Shown here piece by piece: positions 32,917-41,541 of a stretch of 64,000 nt of DNA (the stretch's first letter is position 1; each line of letters begins with the position of its first letter). The position numbers and the translations under genes were made by a program. The DNA is taken from NCBI GenBank assembly GCA_963930955.1, contig OZ006967.1, positions 186,001 to 250,000 of the forward strand, in the 5' to 3' direction. Under the pieces are notes generated by a model. It made no database searches. It was not told where the DNA came from and was given only the letters and a program-made list of their open reading frames with translations. Source of the stretch: Scatomonas sp963930955 (lineage in GTDB: Bacteria; Bacillota; Clostridia; Lachnospirales; Lachnospiraceae).

Positions 32917-33050
32917 CATAAAACGACTTGATTTTTCAGAAATTCAATATATTCGTTCCCCCACACCTCCAGCACAGATAAGACCTTTCTGAATTTTTCC
33001 CCGATCTCACTTAACTGATATTCCACTTTAGGCGGAATCTGCTGATAGCG
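32917..33050 (-). pseudogene. 3' remnant of an HxlR-family regulator
   Basis: In the minus strand, codons read RYQQIPPKVEYQLSEIGEKF then RKVLSVLEVWGNEYIEFL and on to stop at 32917. PPKVEYxLxxxG is the wing of the HxlR winged helix. The frame meets a stop at 33051-33053 exactly where the dispersed repeat begins, so the N-terminal part and HTH are gone. Confidence 0.8.
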
Positions 33051-33262
33051 TCAGTGTACAGGGGGACAATGCGGTCGTTGAAGGGCTGATTTGGGCTCCT
33101 TCTGCGTTACTTTTCCTCCGCGTACGTCCCTGTACGCGTCGATCAAGTGCCTTGAAGGGGCCCAAATCAGCACCTCCACGACTCGAAGACTCCAACCGCA
33201 GGAATTTCAGTGATTTTCAAGGCAGACGATAGAGGCGTACTGGACGTACGCTGATTGAGGGA
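33048..33262. repeat. Structured intergenic repeat element (about 215 bp)
   Basis: A gene-free, highly self-complementary stretch. GCTGATTTGGGC and GCCCAAATCAGC form a perfect 12-bp pair, and CGCGTAC/GTACGCG an inner one. Its left 32 bases match the repeat at 17330-17361 at 28 positions. It abuts the cut HxlR remnant on one side and the Fic gene stop on the other. It looks like a non-coding, MITE-like repeat, though terminal repeats and target duplication are not clear. Confidence 0.6.
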
Positions 33263-33263
33263 A

Positions 33264-34310
33264 TCATTTTAATCTATAATAGCAAATGTTCTTCCCGGCG
33301 CCCTCCCGTTTTAATTCGCCGGATGCCACCAATTTCCGCAGTGCTCCCTCGATGGAGCTGATACTGAGCGAAGGACAAAGCTCACGGATGTCCTGCTTCG
33401 TAAACCGGCCGATTTTCTCCATGGTCGCCCGGCGCACAGTCTCCAGGGCAGGAAGCTTAGTCTCTACCAGAGCAAAACGATCTTCAAAATCCTTGTAGGC
33501 GGAAAGAATGATTCCCAGCAGATACTTGATGAATGGAAGCACATCTTCGGTGCCTTCGTGCCACCCGATTTGTGCTTGCCCTAGGACATCGTAATAGAGG
33601 TCCTTGTTTTTTTCTATCTTGGCCTCCAGTGAGATATATTTGCCCACATAAAACCCGCTGCGATAGAGCAGCAGTGTGGTCAGCAAACGGCTCATTCTGC
33701 CGTTTCCGTCGTTAAAAGGGTGAATACAGAGAAAGTCGTGGATGAACACAGGAATGACGATCAGCGGCTCCACTTCCATATTCCCAATAACCCGGTTGTA
33801 CTCCTGGCAAATTCTGTCCAGGGCCTCCGGCGTTTCATAGGGGGCCAGAGGCGTGAACAAGGTCGCCCCTTGACCATCGGGATAGGTGGCGCTGATATAG
33901 TTCTGCACGCTTTTTATCCTTCCCGCCATGGGATTGTTCATGTGGCTGCAGAGGATCTTGTGGAGCTGCAGAATGTAGTTCCGGGTGATGGGGATGGCGT
34001 CAAAGTCCTCGTGGATAAGGTTCAGCACGTCCCGGTAGCCTGCGATTTCCTGCTCGTCCCGGTTCCTCGGCGTTGTTTTCTCCTCCACAAGCTGCCGGAT
34101 ACGGGTGTTTGTGGTCACGATGCCCTCAATGGCATTGGATGCCTCGGTGCTCTGCACCTTTGCGATCTCTACCAGTTTCTCCAATTCCTCTGGCCGCTGT
34201 TTCAGGTACAGTTCCTGCTTTCCGGCCTCTTTATAGATCGCCGCAATCAAAGCCAGAATCTCCGAATCCCACATCTGTTCCCGGATCACGGAGTAATTGA
34301 ATGTGCGCAT
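33264..34310 (-). CDS. Fic family protein (N-terminal inhibitory helix, class II)
   Basis: A 348-residue Fic enzyme, a family that transfers AMP or similar groups from nucleotides to target hydroxyls. The catalytic loop HPFNDGNGRMSR (near residue 199) is complete. STEASNAIEGI near residue 55 carries the (S/T)xxxE(G/N) inhibitory motif, so activity is likely self-restrained. The C-terminus (about 285-348) is winged-helix-like and ends GAGKNICYYRLK. AAGGAGGG precedes the ATG. No antitoxin-like partner gene is adjacent. Confidence 0.93.
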   Translation of the reverse strand: MRTFNYSVIREQMWDSEILALIAAIYKEAGKQELYLKQRPEELEKLVEIAKVQSTEASNAIEGIVTTNTRIRQLVEEKTTPRNRDEQEIAGYRDVLNLIHEDFDAIPITRNYILQLHKILCSHMNNPMAGRIKSVQNYISATYPDGQGATLFTPLAPYETPEALDRICQEYNRVIGNMEVEPLIVIPVFIHDFLCIHPFNDGNGRMSRLLTTLLLYRSGFYVGKYISLEAKIEKNKDLYYDVLGQAQIGWHEGTEDVLPFIKYLLGIILSAYKDFEDRFALVETKLPALETVRRATMEKIGRFTKQDIRELCPSLSISSIEGALRKLVASGELKREGAGKNICYYRLK

Positions 34311-34325
34311 GCCCTTATGCCCTCC

Positions 34326-34712
34326 TTATTTCCTTAAAATGTAGCACAAAATAAGGGAAAGTTCAACTCCAGAAGAAAACTTTCCCTTATCACCTTTCCC
34401 CTTGACATCATACCTCTTAGCGTTACTAAATAAAAAGGATTCTGACAAATAATCCAGGTAACTTGACAGCGTAGTATTTGAAACCTGAATGTTCTTAACC
34501 GTTTGAAGGGTATTTTTAATTTTGTTTACATTGGTCAGGGATCCTATTGCGGAACACAGGACATCGGTCAATTCTGCAAGTACATCCGGCAATCCAATAT
34601 CGTATCGCTCTATAATATCCTTAAAATAAACTTCCGTAAACAGCGTTTGCAGATAGGACATCTTTTCCTCATCACTATTTTTGCTCAGAACAAGAGGCAT
34701 TCCTCCATACAG
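34326..34712 (-). pseudogene. Fragment of a DUF4143-type AAA ATPase
   Basis: The minus strand reads LYGGMPLVLSKNSDEEKM and then SYLQTLFTEVYFKDIIERYDI, the start of the DUF4143 domain of AAA_14-type ATPases, up to SFLFSNAKRYDVKGKG. The AAA domain is missing on the 5' side and the rest of DUF4143 on the 3' side. It is joined directly to the truncated ABC ATPase at about 34713. Confidence 0.8.
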
Positions 34713-35050
34713 GGCATGCTTTTCGGATTTTTGATAGACTTCTCGTTGATGTCCATAAAGAATTTCAAAAACTCCCTGCCTGTAAGAAACTCCGGCACGG
34801 TCGGGGTAGAGAGTACATATCCGATGTCCTCTGCGGACACCTCACGGCGGACGCCGTTTTCATCTTCTATATAGAAATTGCCGCTATCCGCCTTCAAATC
34901 CCTGTTCAGGCAGTTAAACAGCGTTGTTTTTCCAGCGCCGTTTCTGCCGAGCAGCCCATAAATTTTCCCTTCATCAAAAGTAAAATCAATATCTCTGAGA
35001 ACTTCCTTTTTCTCAAAGCTTTTTGACAAATGCTCAATTACAAATTTCAT
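34685..35050 (-). pseudogene. Truncated duplicate ABC ATPase (copy B)
   Basis: The first 115 or so residues are nearly identical by eye to the ATPase at 30546-31256 (about six changes), including Walker A GRNGAGKTTLFNCLN. After SIKNPKS the match stops and the frame runs into DUF4143 fragment sequence, ending MPCMEECLLF. The signature and Walker B are absent, so it cannot hydrolyse ATP. A good GGAGG site remains. Confidence 0.9.
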
Positions 35051-35061
35051 AATATCCTCCG

Positions 35062-35481
35062 TCACATCTTATGCTGGTAATATGCCATCAAAATAAAATC
35101 AAGGATTGTTTTAAGCAGGAAAGCGCCTACAAGAGTAAGAACAATCCATAGTGGTGCGTCGAAAAAAATACATACCCAAGCGCCTGCCATCAGCAGCCAG
35201 TGCAGTATCTCGCCGGATATTGCCTGTGCTTTGCTTCGAATGAGCTGATTGCGCTCGTCTTTTTCTTCAATTTCATTGATTTTCATCAAATCAGGATTTT
35301 TTGCGCCCCACAGACCGACACACCATTTCGCAATCCCATAGCCGAACAATCCGGCACCTATCCCGATCATCGCTCCGCTTTGCGAATCACTTAAATAGTC
35401 CTGTAAAAGAAACCTTGCGATCAGAGCTAAAGCAATGCCGATAATACCTATTGCAAGATACATTCCGGTTTTCTTTTTCAT
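35062..35481 (-). CDS. Small membrane protein of the ABC/XRE operon
   Basis: A 139-residue protein with four predicted membrane helices in two hairpins (MYLAIGIIGIALALIARFLL, GAMIGIGAGLFGYGIAKWCV, ILHWLLMAGAWVCIFF, PLWIVLTLVGAFLLKTIL), split by a charged loop KINEIEEKDERNQLIRSKAQ. It sits between an XRE regulator and the truncated ATPase copy; the start overlaps the regulator stop by four bases. Its counterpart in the other ABC operon has been deleted to a 20-residue tail. Function unknown. Confidence 0.8.
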   Translation of the reverse strand: MKKKTGMYLAIGIIGIALALIARFLLQDYLSDSQSGAMIGIGAGLFGYGIAKWCVGLWGAKNPDLMKINEIEEKDERNQLIRSKAQAISGEILHWLLMAGAWVCIFFDAPLWIVLTLVGAFLLKTILDFILMAYYQHKM

Positions 35482-35681
35482 TGCTTTCCCTCCTCGTAAA
35501 TAAAAATATCTTCAATACTCATATTAAAATACCGTGCAAGCTTAAACGCCAATATAATCGAAGGATTATATCGTCCGTTTTCCAACGAGCCGATAGTCTG
35601 CCGAGATACTTCCAGTGCGGCAGCCAGTTCTTCCTGCTTGATTCCCCGTTCTTTCCGGATTTCCTCTAAACGGTTTTTCAC
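35478..35681 (-). CDS. Small XRE-family regulator
   Basis: A 67-residue Cro/CI-type helix-turn-helix protein starting with GTG at 35681, five bases after AAAGGAGG: MKNRLEEIRKERGIKQEELA, then ALEVSRQTIGSLENGRYNPS. This short class usually represses its own operon with a downstream membrane protein, as arranged here. Confidence 0.9.
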   Translation of the reverse strand: MKNRLEEIRKERGIKQEELAAALEVSRQTIGSLENGRYNPSIILAFKLARYFNMSIEDIFIYEEGKQ

Positions 35682-35803
35682 TGTGCGCCTCCTTTCTATG
35701 GAAAGCCAGCTTTCCATATCTCTATTATAGCAAAGAGGGCGCAAATGTCAAGTATACTTTCCATTCGGAGATGAACTTTTTTCAATCTTCCCATTCTTCA
35801 CAT

Positions 35804-36277
35804 CTATTGAGCAGCTAAGTTTATCACTTGCACATTGTTTTGCCGAGCATAATTTACCGTATATGCAGTCCCGCCTTTCTCCTGTGTTAAATAGGCTATG
35901 CAGACACTGCTGCCATTTACCAAATGGCGGTTTCTTTTGAACATACAGCCCCGAAAATAGTCGTGAGAAGTATATACTACCTTATCCGCCTGACTTTTGA
36001 TCTCCTCATAAACCGCTATATCATCTTTGCTCCAGCCTTTTGTCTGTGTGGTACACGGAAGGACTAAAATCAGCTTGATATGTGAATATCGCTTTCTCAA
36101 GGATAAAACGCATTGAGCAGCCAGCGTATCAAAGCCCAATGCTCCGCCTGCGCCAAAGTACATATATCCTTCTTCTATCAGTCGAAGCAAGGTGTTTTTT
36201 AACCGCTGAGAGAGTTTCGGTATGCTCTCCGGCGGTATTTTTCTATGTCCGGTAAAGCAAGCCGTTTTTCCCCTCAT
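35804..36277 (-). CDS. SLOG-domain (DUF1273-type) protein
   Basis: A 157-residue Rossmann-type SLOG protein: TACFTGHRKIP at the start, YFGAGGALGFDTLAAQ (nucleotide-ligand loop), LILVLPCTTQTKGW and SSVCIAYLTQEKGGTAYTVNYA. The family is thought to bind nucleotide-derived ligands and is common on mobile elements of gut Firmicutes. The ribosome site is weak. Role unknown. Confidence 0.85.
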   Translation of the reverse strand: MRGKTACFTGHRKIPPESIPKLSQRLKNTLLRLIEEGYMYFGAGGALGFDTLAAQCVLSLRKRYSHIKLILVLPCTTQTKGWSKDDIAVYEEIKSQADKVVYTSHDYFRGCMFKRNRHLVNGSSVCIAYLTQEKGGTAYTVNYARQNNVQVINLAAQ

Positions 36278-36420
36278 TAAAGTTCACCAGCCAGTTCAAA
36301 GCCTAAAAGCACAAAAAATCTAATTATAATACTCATAGTATATCAAAGTCAACAATAAATATCAATAGTCTGTGGAACTACGGAAACAATATTTATAGAC
36401 TATGAATGGAGGCTGGAACT

Positions 36421-36753
36421 ATGAGTGAAATTGCAAAAACAATCGGACAGCGTGTCCGCAATTATAGAATTGATAAGGGATTGAGCCAAGAGAAGCTTGC
36501 TGAGTTATCCGGTTGCCACCCTACTTATATCGGGCAAGTGGAACGAGGGGAAAAGAACGCTACTCTTGAAAGTATTGAAAAGATTGCTTCAGCTATGAAT
36601 ATCTCGCTTGCTCAGCTTTTTGAGAAGATAGGCGAAAGCAGCACCGACAGCTATCCTATGAAATGTTACGAGCTGGTCGCAGCAAAAAGTAAATCCGAGC
36701 AAGAACATTTATATAAGATGTTAGTTGAAATGGATAAATATAAAAATCAATAA
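36421..36753 (+). CDS. XRE-family regulator
   Basis: A 110-residue protein: N-terminal HTH IGQRVRNYRIDKGLSQEKLA and then ELSGCHPTYIGQVERGEKNA, followed by a helical tail (ELVAAKSKSEQEHLYKMLVEMDKYK) that may dimerise. ATG at 36421 is seven bases after GGAGG. It stands alone and ends in a clear terminator. Confidence 0.9.
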   Translation: MSEIAKTIGQRVRNYRIDKGLSQEKLAELSGCHPTYIGQVERGEKNATLESIEKIASAMNISLAQLFEKIGESSTDSYPMKCYELVAAKSKSEQEHLYKMLVEMDKYKNQ

Positions 36754-36762
36754 AAGCGGGAA

Positions 36763-36803
36763 AAAATACGGTGTTACCCCAAATGGGTAGCACCGTATTT
36801 TTG
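36763..36803 (+). terminator. Intrinsic terminator after the XRE gene
   Basis: AATACGGTG (36765-36773) pairs with CACCGTATT (36791-36799), extended by CCC/GGG inside, with a T run following. Confidence 0.85.
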
Positions 36804-36854
36804 TTTCATCATAAACTATTTCCATAATCAAAATATTCTAAAAACTACAATTTT

Positions 36855-37964
36855 TTATGTATTGGAATTTATACCGTTTTTTACGGAAACCCCATAACGG
36901 AGCGTTTTGTAAATCGTCACACCAATCTCAAACAGAGTAATAACAACAATAAACGCAAGCAGTCCATTGGATACCATATCAGCGTTCCAGTAAGTGAAAA
37001 AGTTTGCGCTTGAATCTGCATTAGCACCCAACGCCTGTTCAATCTCAAGTACAAAATTCGGATTCCAGATAGGTAAAACTTTCAGCACAATGGCGCTTAA
37101 CACAATCTGAATTACCCCACACAAAATATTGCTGATCATTACCAGCTTACAATAAACGCCGATGATCAGACGCAAAATCTCATCTATAAGACCAATCAGC
37201 AGACTGATTACAAAGACAGGCAGAACAATTCCCCATTGTTCCAAATTGAAAACGGGTACGGTTGTTATGGCTTCGCCTTCCGTAAAAATCGCAGCAAAGA
37301 AATGAGGGGCAAAAATTAGCAATACACTGAAAATAACGATAAACACAATGCCCACAATACTATCTCCACGACTTATAATTGCTTTTTTATCCGGTACAGG
37401 CTCCAAAATCTTTGGCGTCCATCTGGCGGATGGAATTTTTCGTTCTTCAGACAGGCTTTCTACTGACCATTTCTCTGCCTTCTTCATTTCGATCTGAATC
37501 TTTTTCCGCTCCATAATGGCAAAAGTCAAGGTTACTGCACCGAAAGCGGATATGCAGGACAGCATAGCGTCGGTAATTCCGACGATCAATCCGTCCACAA
37601 TAGCTCGAATAATAACAGAGGCGGCGTTCTGCGAAGTGATTGCGGGTATTTCTCCTATCGCATTTATCAGCGAAATAATCAAAATTGGTACGGCAGCACA
37701 GATTAAGACAACTTTTACAAACCACAAATAAGTGTCAAAATATTCAGGTCCAATCAAATATTTCTGTTCGTTTTGATATTGCTTTGCAAATTCAGCAGGA
37801 TCGCCAAGTTCAGTCAGCACTTCTTCCATAGAGCCTCTATCAGCATACATATCACTGATCAGTTCTTCCAACTCCATACGAACTTCCTCTCGTTGTGCTT
37901 TGGGAAGCCGACGAATTACCTGATAAATATATCGATCCATATAATCTTTCTCATTCGGTGTCAT
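36855..37964 (-). CDS. HAAS/DUF1700-type membrane protein under PadR control
   Basis: A 369-residue protein. The N-terminal HAAS domain (MTPNEKDYMDRYIYQVIRRLPKAQREEVRMELEELI, then LTELGDPAEFAKQYQ) is followed by about six membrane helices in three groups. Such proteins are regularly encoded right after PadR regulators, and the HAAS domain is thought to signal through them. ATG at 37964 overlaps the PadR stop as ATGA and follows GAGGAGG. Confidence 0.88.
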   Translation of the reverse strand: MTPNEKDYMDRYIYQVIRRLPKAQREEVRMELEELISDMYADRGSMEEVLTELGDPAEFAKQYQNEQKYLIGPEYFDTYLWFVKVVLICAAVPILIISLINAIGEIPAITSQNAASVIIRAIVDGLIVGITDAMLSCISAFGAVTLTFAIMERKKIQIEMKKAEKWSVESLSEERKIPSARWTPKILEPVPDKKAIISRGDSIVGIVFIVIFSVLLIFAPHFFAAIFTEGEAITTVPVFNLEQWGIVLPVFVISLLIGLIDEILRLIIGVYCKLVMISNILCGVIQIVLSAIVLKVLPIWNPNFVLEIEQALGANADSSANFFTYWNADMVSNGLLAFIVVITLFEIGVTIYKTLRYGVSVKNGINSNT

Positions 37965-38305
37965 GCTTCTTCCTCCTCTAATAACCTTTCGATTCCGGCA
38001 GACAGATTCTTCCAATATATTTTCATCTTTTCATAGACCTGTGTTCCATACTCTGTTCGTTGATAATACTTTCTCGGCTTTGTTCCGCTGGTTTCCCACT
38101 TGCTTTCTAAAAGCTGCTGACTCTCCAGACGCCGAAGCAGCGGATAAAGGGTATTGGGATCAATGGCAACGCCTTTTTCTTCCAAGCTCTGCACCAAAGC
38201 ATAACCGTATTTCGGCTTATTCATCTGACTGAGTACACTAATTGTCAATGTCCCTCTGCGAAGTTCCAAAAGCAAAGTAGATAATAAATCTTTTTCTTCT
38301 CCCAT
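37961..38305 (-). CDS. PadR-family transcriptional regulator
   Basis: A 114-residue winged-helix repressor: LELRRGTLTISVLSQMNKPKYGYALVQSLEEKGVAIDPNTLYPLLRRLESQQLLES is split by the helix-turn-helix, and the tail EKMKIYWKNLSAGIERLL is the dimer helix. AGGAGG precedes the ATG. It forms a two-gene operon with the HAAS membrane protein, the usual sensor pair. Confidence 0.93.
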   Translation of the reverse strand: MGEEKDLLSTLLLELRRGTLTISVLSQMNKPKYGYALVQSLEEKGVAIDPNTLYPLLRRLESQQLLESKWETSGTKPRKYYQRTEYGTQVYEKMKIYWKNLSAGIERLLEEEEA

Positions 38306-38325
38306 CAGCGTTACCTCCTGATGTT

Positions 38326-38355
38326 ATTATACTGTATGTCATACTGTATTGTCAA
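38326..38355 (-). promoter_or_regulatory. Promoter of the PadR operon with repeated operator
   Basis: Minus strand TTGACA (38350-38355) and TATAAT (38326-38331) with an 18-base spacer. The spacer holds a direct repeat ATACAGTAT separated by GAC, overlapping the -10. This is a plausible PadR site for autorepression. Confidence 0.7.
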
Positions 38356-38463
38356 TACAAAAATGAAGTGCATTCAAAAATATACGCCTATCTCAGATTC
38401 AGTTCGTTTATATGTAATCAAGCCGCCTGCATTTAAGCAAGCGGCTCGTTTTTTGCATTCCGA

Positions 38464-39477
38464 TCAATAGGCAGGCGCACCGTAGCCGAGTATCTCATAA
38501 TACCCAACCGGATAGCTGTTCTGACGAACAGAATCCCCGGAGTTGCCCTCGACCGTGTAAACTCTGCCGTTTTCCACCTTTTGGACGATACCCGTATGGT
38601 CGGATAATCCGTCCTGACCGCTTTCGTCCGCCCAATCGAAGAAGATAATCATACCCGGCGTAGGCTCTGCGCTGTTATCCAGCCATTGCCCTCTGTCCTT
38701 AAACCATTGTACGCCGTTGACGCAGCCTGCGTATTTCGGAATTACGCCAGCGTCGATATACCCGCACTCGTTAGCGCACCACGAAACGAAGCAAGCGCAC
38801 CACTCGACACGGGAATTAAAACCGTACCAAGACCAGTACGGATCGCCGCCCATCGTCCCGATTTGGGAAAGCGCAACGGTTACGATCTGATCGTCTGTAC
38901 CCGTAATCCCGTAAAGTACCTGCGACCACAGCGAATTGTTTTCATCGGCAAGCAGCTCTGCAAGATACTCTTTCTGTTCCTCGTTAAATCCATACTGCGC
39001 CGCCATCTCATCGGCGGTCTTATGGCTGACCGTGATATACAGATAGGTTTGCGTGACCGTGCTTTCCGTCTCCACGATATTTCCGTGACCGTCATCGGTT
39101 TCGGTAATGACCGTCTCGGTTTTGGTGTCGGTGCTGGAGCTTATTTCGTTCATCTCCCAAAAGATGTCCGTGAGAAGTTGCTTTTTCGATTCGTCCATCG
39201 TTGCGACCTCTTGGGGATTATCCGGATCGGTGTTGACCTTGACCGAGTATACCGCAAGCACCTCTTTCCAAACGGCACGGCTACCGTAAGTATCGTTACA
39301 TTCATCCTCACTGACGATTTCTTTCATGGCATCTGCCAGATCCTGGTACTTCCAGGGTCGGTTTTTATTTGCAAGATATTTATAGAAGCCTTGACGACTG
39401 ATCCCAAGCATTCTGCAGTAGAACGAGATTTTCCCGGTAGTCCTGCCGTCCTCTGTCTTCAGGGCCAGAAAGATCAT
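38464..39477 (-). pseudogene. IS3 OrfB N-terminus fused in frame to a conjugative-element CHAP hydrolase
   Basis: An open frame of 337 codons. Residues 1-65 are the start of the IS3 OrfB found intact at 43313-44221 (to NDTYG). From SRAVWKEVLAVYSVKVNTDP onward it is the C-terminal part of a Tn916-Orf14-type cell-wall hydrolase with a CHAP domain: EWCACFVSWCANECG (catalytic Cys) and DGLSDHTGIVQKVENG (His). The hydrolase has lost its signal peptide and transglycosylase half. The join lies at about 39290. The product, if made, would stay in the cytoplasm. Confidence 0.85.
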
Positions 39478-39803
39478 TCTCTGGTTTTTGCTGACTTCCG
39501 ACGGCTGGCGGCGAAAAAAGCACTGGCTTCCTCCAGGAATTCGTTCTCTTCCTTCAGGCGACGGATTTCCTTATCCTGTTCCTTCACCCGTTTGCGCAGC
39601 ATGGTAATCTCTTCTGACAGGCTCATTGCGCTGGTGGGAGTATGGGAGCCTTCTCCGATATCCAACTTACCGGCTCTAACAGCTTTCAGCCAGGTATGAA
39701 TGGTTCCTTCTGGGATTCCTAATTCTTTAGCAGCCTTAGCGCCACCGATTTCTTTGGCAAGCTTTACTGCCTGTACTTTGTATTCATGGTCATATTTACG
39801 TGC
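39290..39803 (-). pseudogene. IS3-family copy 1, broken (orfA and start of orfB)
   Basis: Sequence matches the complete IS3 copies from within orfB (39290) through orfA to the bases CGTGC at 39799-39803, where an IS21-family element is inserted. The orfA start codon is separated from its frame by that insertion. The other remnant lies at 42415-42500. The left end of the element is missing, deleted into the CHAP gene. Confidence 0.9.
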
Positions 39804-39978
39804 TGATTATTCCGGGGCTCTTTGAGCCACCTGTCCGGACTTTGAGAGCCACCATTCCGGAGAATGAGAGCCACATATTCCGGTAATTCAGAGCCACATT
39901 AGGATTTATTATATTGATCTCCTTTATACTGTAAGAACACATCGTCAGATGTGAATACAGTTAAAGGAGGTCACCATT

Positions 39979-41541
39979 ATGACCAAGTATCGAGAAATCC
40001 TTCGCCTGAAAAGCCTAGGATTCAGCGAGCGGAACATCGCACACAGCTGCGGCGTATCCCGTAACACTGTTGCCAAGGTCATCAAACAGGCGGCGGAAAT
40101 AAATCTTTCCTGGCCACTGGACCATGACATGACCGACAGCGCGCTTGAGGGAATGCTTTTTCCCAAGGTAAGATCAGCAACCAATCGAAGGATGCCTGAT
40201 TATGACTACATCCACAGGGAGCTTCTGCGTAATGGGGTCAACAAGAAACTCCTATGGGTAGAATACTGTGAGGAATGTCGCATGAACAACGAAGAACCTC
40301 TCATGTATTCTCAGTTCTGCTACTACATCCAAAAAGACGAAGAAAAACGCAGAGCCACCATGCACATCCCACGGAAACCGGGTGAGCAGATCGAAGTAGA
40401 TTGGGCCGGTGATCCGGCACAGCTCATCGATCCGGACACCGGTGAGATCACAAAGGCAGAGATCTTTGTAGGTGTCCTTACTTACAGCCAGTATGCCTTT
40501 GTAAAGGCATTCCTGAACCAGAAGACAGATAACTGGATCAAAGCGCATATCCAGATGTTTGAATTTTTCGGCGGCGTTACACCGATGCTTGTTCCTGATA
40601 ACTGTTCTACGGCAGTGAATCCTTCGAAAAGCGACTGGTATACGACCGCACTGAATACTACTTATCATGAGATGGCAGAACATTATAATGTCGCCATCAT
40701 TCCGGCAAGAGTCCGGAAGCCCAAAGATAAACCGAATGCAGAAGGTTCCGTTGGCAAGATCTCCACATGGATCACAGCGGCTCTTCGAAATGAACAGTTT
40801 TTCTCCCTTGCAGAATTAAACGCTTCAATCCGTGAAAAGCTGGATGCCTACAATGCAAGGAAGTTTCAAAAGAAGGATTGCAGCAGGCTCCGTTTATTTC
40901 TTGGGGAAGAAAAGCCACTCCTGGCACAGTTGCCTGCCACACCCTTCGAACTGGCTGAGTGGAAACAGGCCACTGTCCAGTTCAACTACCACATCGCAGT
41001 AGACAAGATGTACTACTCCGTGCCTTATCAGTATATCAAAGATAAAGTCGATGTGCGCATAACAGAAACAACGATTGAAATATTTTATCATCACAATCGG
41101 ATCGCCTCACATCGCTGCCTCCATGGAAGGAGCGGCCAGTACTCCACGGTAACGGCACATATGCCGCCAGACCATCAGAAGTATCTGGAATGGAATGGTG
41201 ACCGTTTCCGCAGATGGGCAGATTCGATCGGAATCAATACAAGAAAGGTGGTTGATGCGATCCTGACCTCCGGCAGGGTAGAACAGCAGACTTACAGAAG
41301 CTGTATGGGGCTGCTGAAGCTGGCTGAGAAGTATTCTCCTGTAAAACTGGAAGAGGCTTGCAATAAAGCGCTTCTGTATTCCAGGACCCCCAGTTATAAA
41401 AGTATCAAAAATCTATTGGCTACCATGAAAGAGGATCCCCAATCCGTATCCCGGAATCCGAAATCCCCTTCATCAGAGACTGGGGCACAGACACATGGCA
41501 TTACCCGGGGTGCCAGATACTACGGAGGTAAAAGAGCATGA
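39979..41541 (+). CDS. istA: IS21-family transposase IstA
   Basis: A 520-residue DDE transposase. N-terminal HTH SLGFSERNIAHSCGVSRNTVAKVIKQA, then the rve integrase core with IEVDWAGDPAQL (first Asp), PDNCSTAV (second Asp) and KPNAEGSVGKI (Glu). AAAGGAGG precedes the ATG. It overlaps istB as ATGA, the usual IS21 arrangement. Confidence 0.95.
   Translation: MTKYREILRLKSLGFSERNIAHSCGVSRNTVAKVIKQAAEINLSWPLDHDMTDSALEGMLFPKVRSATNRRMPDYDYIHRELLRNGVNKKLLWVEYCEECRMNNEEPLMYSQFCYYIQKDEEKRRATMHIPRKPGEQIEVDWAGDPAQLIDPDTGEITKAEIFVGVLTYSQYAFVKAFLNQKTDNWIKAHIQMFEFFGGVTPMLVPDNCSTAVNPSKSDWYTTALNTTYHEMAEHYNVAIIPARVRKPKDKPNAEGSVGKISTWITAALRNEQFFSLAELNASIREKLDAYNARKFQKKDCSRLRLFLGEEKPLLAQLPATPFELAEWKQATVQFNYHIAVDKMYYSVPYQYIKDKVDVRITETTIEIFYHHNRIASHRCLHGRSGQYSTVTAHMPPDHQKYLEWNGDRFRRWADSIGINTRKVVDAILTSGRVEQQTYRSCMGLLKLAEKYSPVKLEEACNKALLYSRTPSYKSIKNLLATMKEDPQSVSRNPKSPSSETGAQTHGITRGARYYGGKRA

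Noticed and set aside
38403..38455. Terminator for the CHAP fusion gene
   Set aside because: The AGCCGC/GCGGCT hairpin has its T run on the plus strand, so it does not serve the minus-strand gene ending at 38464, and no plus-strand gene ends there.
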